Source: Thermovibrio guaymasensis (GTDB lineage Bacteria; Aquificota; Aquificia; Desulfurobacteriales; Desulfurobacteriaceae). Taken from it: a stretch of DNA of 64,000 nt. Shown here piece by piece: positions 63,480-64,000 of the stretch. How positions within the stretch are numbered: position 1 is the first letter of the stretch; each line of letters begins with the position of its first letter. The stretch spans positions 1 through 64,000 of the forward strand of contig NZ_RBIE01000003.1 of the NCBI RefSeq assembly GCF_003633715.1, in the 5' to 3' direction. Position numbers and translations under genes: made by a program. The notes below the pieces were generated by a model. The model was given only the letters and a program-made list of their open reading frames with translations, did no database searches and was not told the origin of the DNA.

Positions 63480-64000
63480 GGATGAGTTCTTTGAAGTAGT
63501 AGAGGAGATTTCGGGTAAGAGGTTAAACAAAAACCAGAAGAAGGCAATCTCCTATCCTCTAAAACCCCTAAAGGTCGTTGCAGGTCCAGGTTCTGGAAAA
63601 ACTGAAGTTTTAGTTTTGAGAGCTCTCTACTTTATGACGGTTAAAAACCTTCCTCCAAAGTCGATTTTCTTAGTTTCATTTACGCGTAAAGCAGCAAATG
63701 AGCTCCTATCAAGGATTGTCTCCTACTGTGGGAAGTTAAAGGAGATTAACCGCTCTATTTCCCTTGAACCTTACGAGCTATACTGCGGAACCCTACACTC
63801 CTTGGCAGCAAGGGTTATGGACGAGTTCCAGTACGGGAAGTACGAAAAGTACAGGCTCATAAGCGATTTTGAGAGACAGCTCTTCATATACAGGGAATTC
63901 TCAGAAGAGATAGAAAGGGGAGAGGGCCCCTTCTTTGAGGCCTTTAAAAGAGAGGATGATACTCCCTTAAGCAGGCTCTCCCTCCTTTCCTTCCTCTTTG
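63463..64000 (+). CDS. UvrD/Rep-family helicase, N-terminal part (runs off the window)
   Basis: Partial gene. From TTG 63463 (GGAGG 6 bases before) the frame stays open to the edge. Motif Q region RLNKNQKKAISYP, Walker A AGPGSGKT, motif Ia FTRKAANELL and motif Ib GTLHSLAARV are all present. Superfamily 1A 3'-5' DNA helicase; whether UvrD, PcrA or AddA-like needs the rest. Overlaps the DUF6884 gene by 17 bases. Confidence 0.88.
   Translation, partial: MGFLSKDEFFEVVEEISGKRLNKNQKKAISYPLKPLKVVAGPGSGKTEVLVLRALYFMTVKNLPPKSIFLVSFTRKAANELLSRIVSYCGKLKEINRSISLEPYELYCGTLHSLAARVMDEFQYGKYEKYRLISDFERQLFIYREFSEEIERGEGPFFEAFKREDDTPLSRLSLLSFLF

Overview
The window looks like the chromosome of a thermophilic, probably anaerobic, chemolithoautotrophic bacterium. 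The best guess is Aquificota of the Desulfurobacterium/Thermovibrio kind. This rests on codon use (AGG/AGA arginine, AAG/GAG rich), very short intergenic gaps, many TTG/GTG starts, small 2[4Fe-4S] ferredoxins, a multihaem c-type cytochrome lipoprotein, a Thi4-type thiazole synthase and a 2-phosphoglycerate-kinase-like protein. It is inferred from gene content and was not checked against any database.

Layout. 1-500: a non-coding block with four leftward sigma70-like promoters in tandem, each followed by stem-loops. 481-6041 (-): outer-membrane factor, adaptor and RND pump operon. 6115-8625 (+): TauE permease, rhodanese, ArsR regulator and ArsB/NhaD-type permease. 8627-12297 (-): purA, hisZ, thrC. 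12379-16930 (+): dapA, a globin-PsiE fusion, dapB, hisA and an Rnl1-like RNA ligase. 16931-17274: a gap holding an isolated CRISPR-type repeat, an inverted-repeat pair and the rplU promoter. 17275-17848: rplU-rpmA. 17885-20857 (-): MgtC/DUF4010 membrane protein, aroE, nfo. 20935-27308: second TauE permease, octahaem lipoprotein (-), MenG/UbiE methyltransferase (-), hyuA-hyuB. 27340-30624: structured leader, rpsB, tsf, pyrH, frr and two tandem ferredoxins. 30656-38528: smc (-), sugar epimerase (+), ODP-GGDEF cyclase (-), polyprenyl synthase (-), pyrE (-). 38595-43068 (+): M20 hydrolase, TPP riboswitch, thi4, thiC, SPFH protein. 43069-52770: an AT-rich island with a 2212-residue clostripain-type protease, a 655-residue lipoprotein and long gaps. 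52771-55509 (+): hisF and a CZB-GGDEF-EAL protein. 55534-61634 (-): ylbF, pyrimidine-nucleoside phosphorylase, M50 protease, AMMECR1, fluC, 2PGK-like kinase, mltG, CDP-alcohol phosphotransferase. 61739-64000 (+): acidic protein, radical SAM protein, DUF6884 protein, start of a UvrD-type helicase.

Most genes are housekeeping: amino-acid (his, dap, thr, aro), purine, pyrimidine and thiamine synthesis, translation, and chromosome and envelope upkeep. The places most worth attention are the tandem promoter/hairpin array at the left edge, the lone CRISPR-type repeat before rplU, the protease plus lipoprotein island with perfect in-frame minisatellites, and three unusual single genes: the globin-PsiE fusion, the RNA ligase and the ATP-cone kinase.
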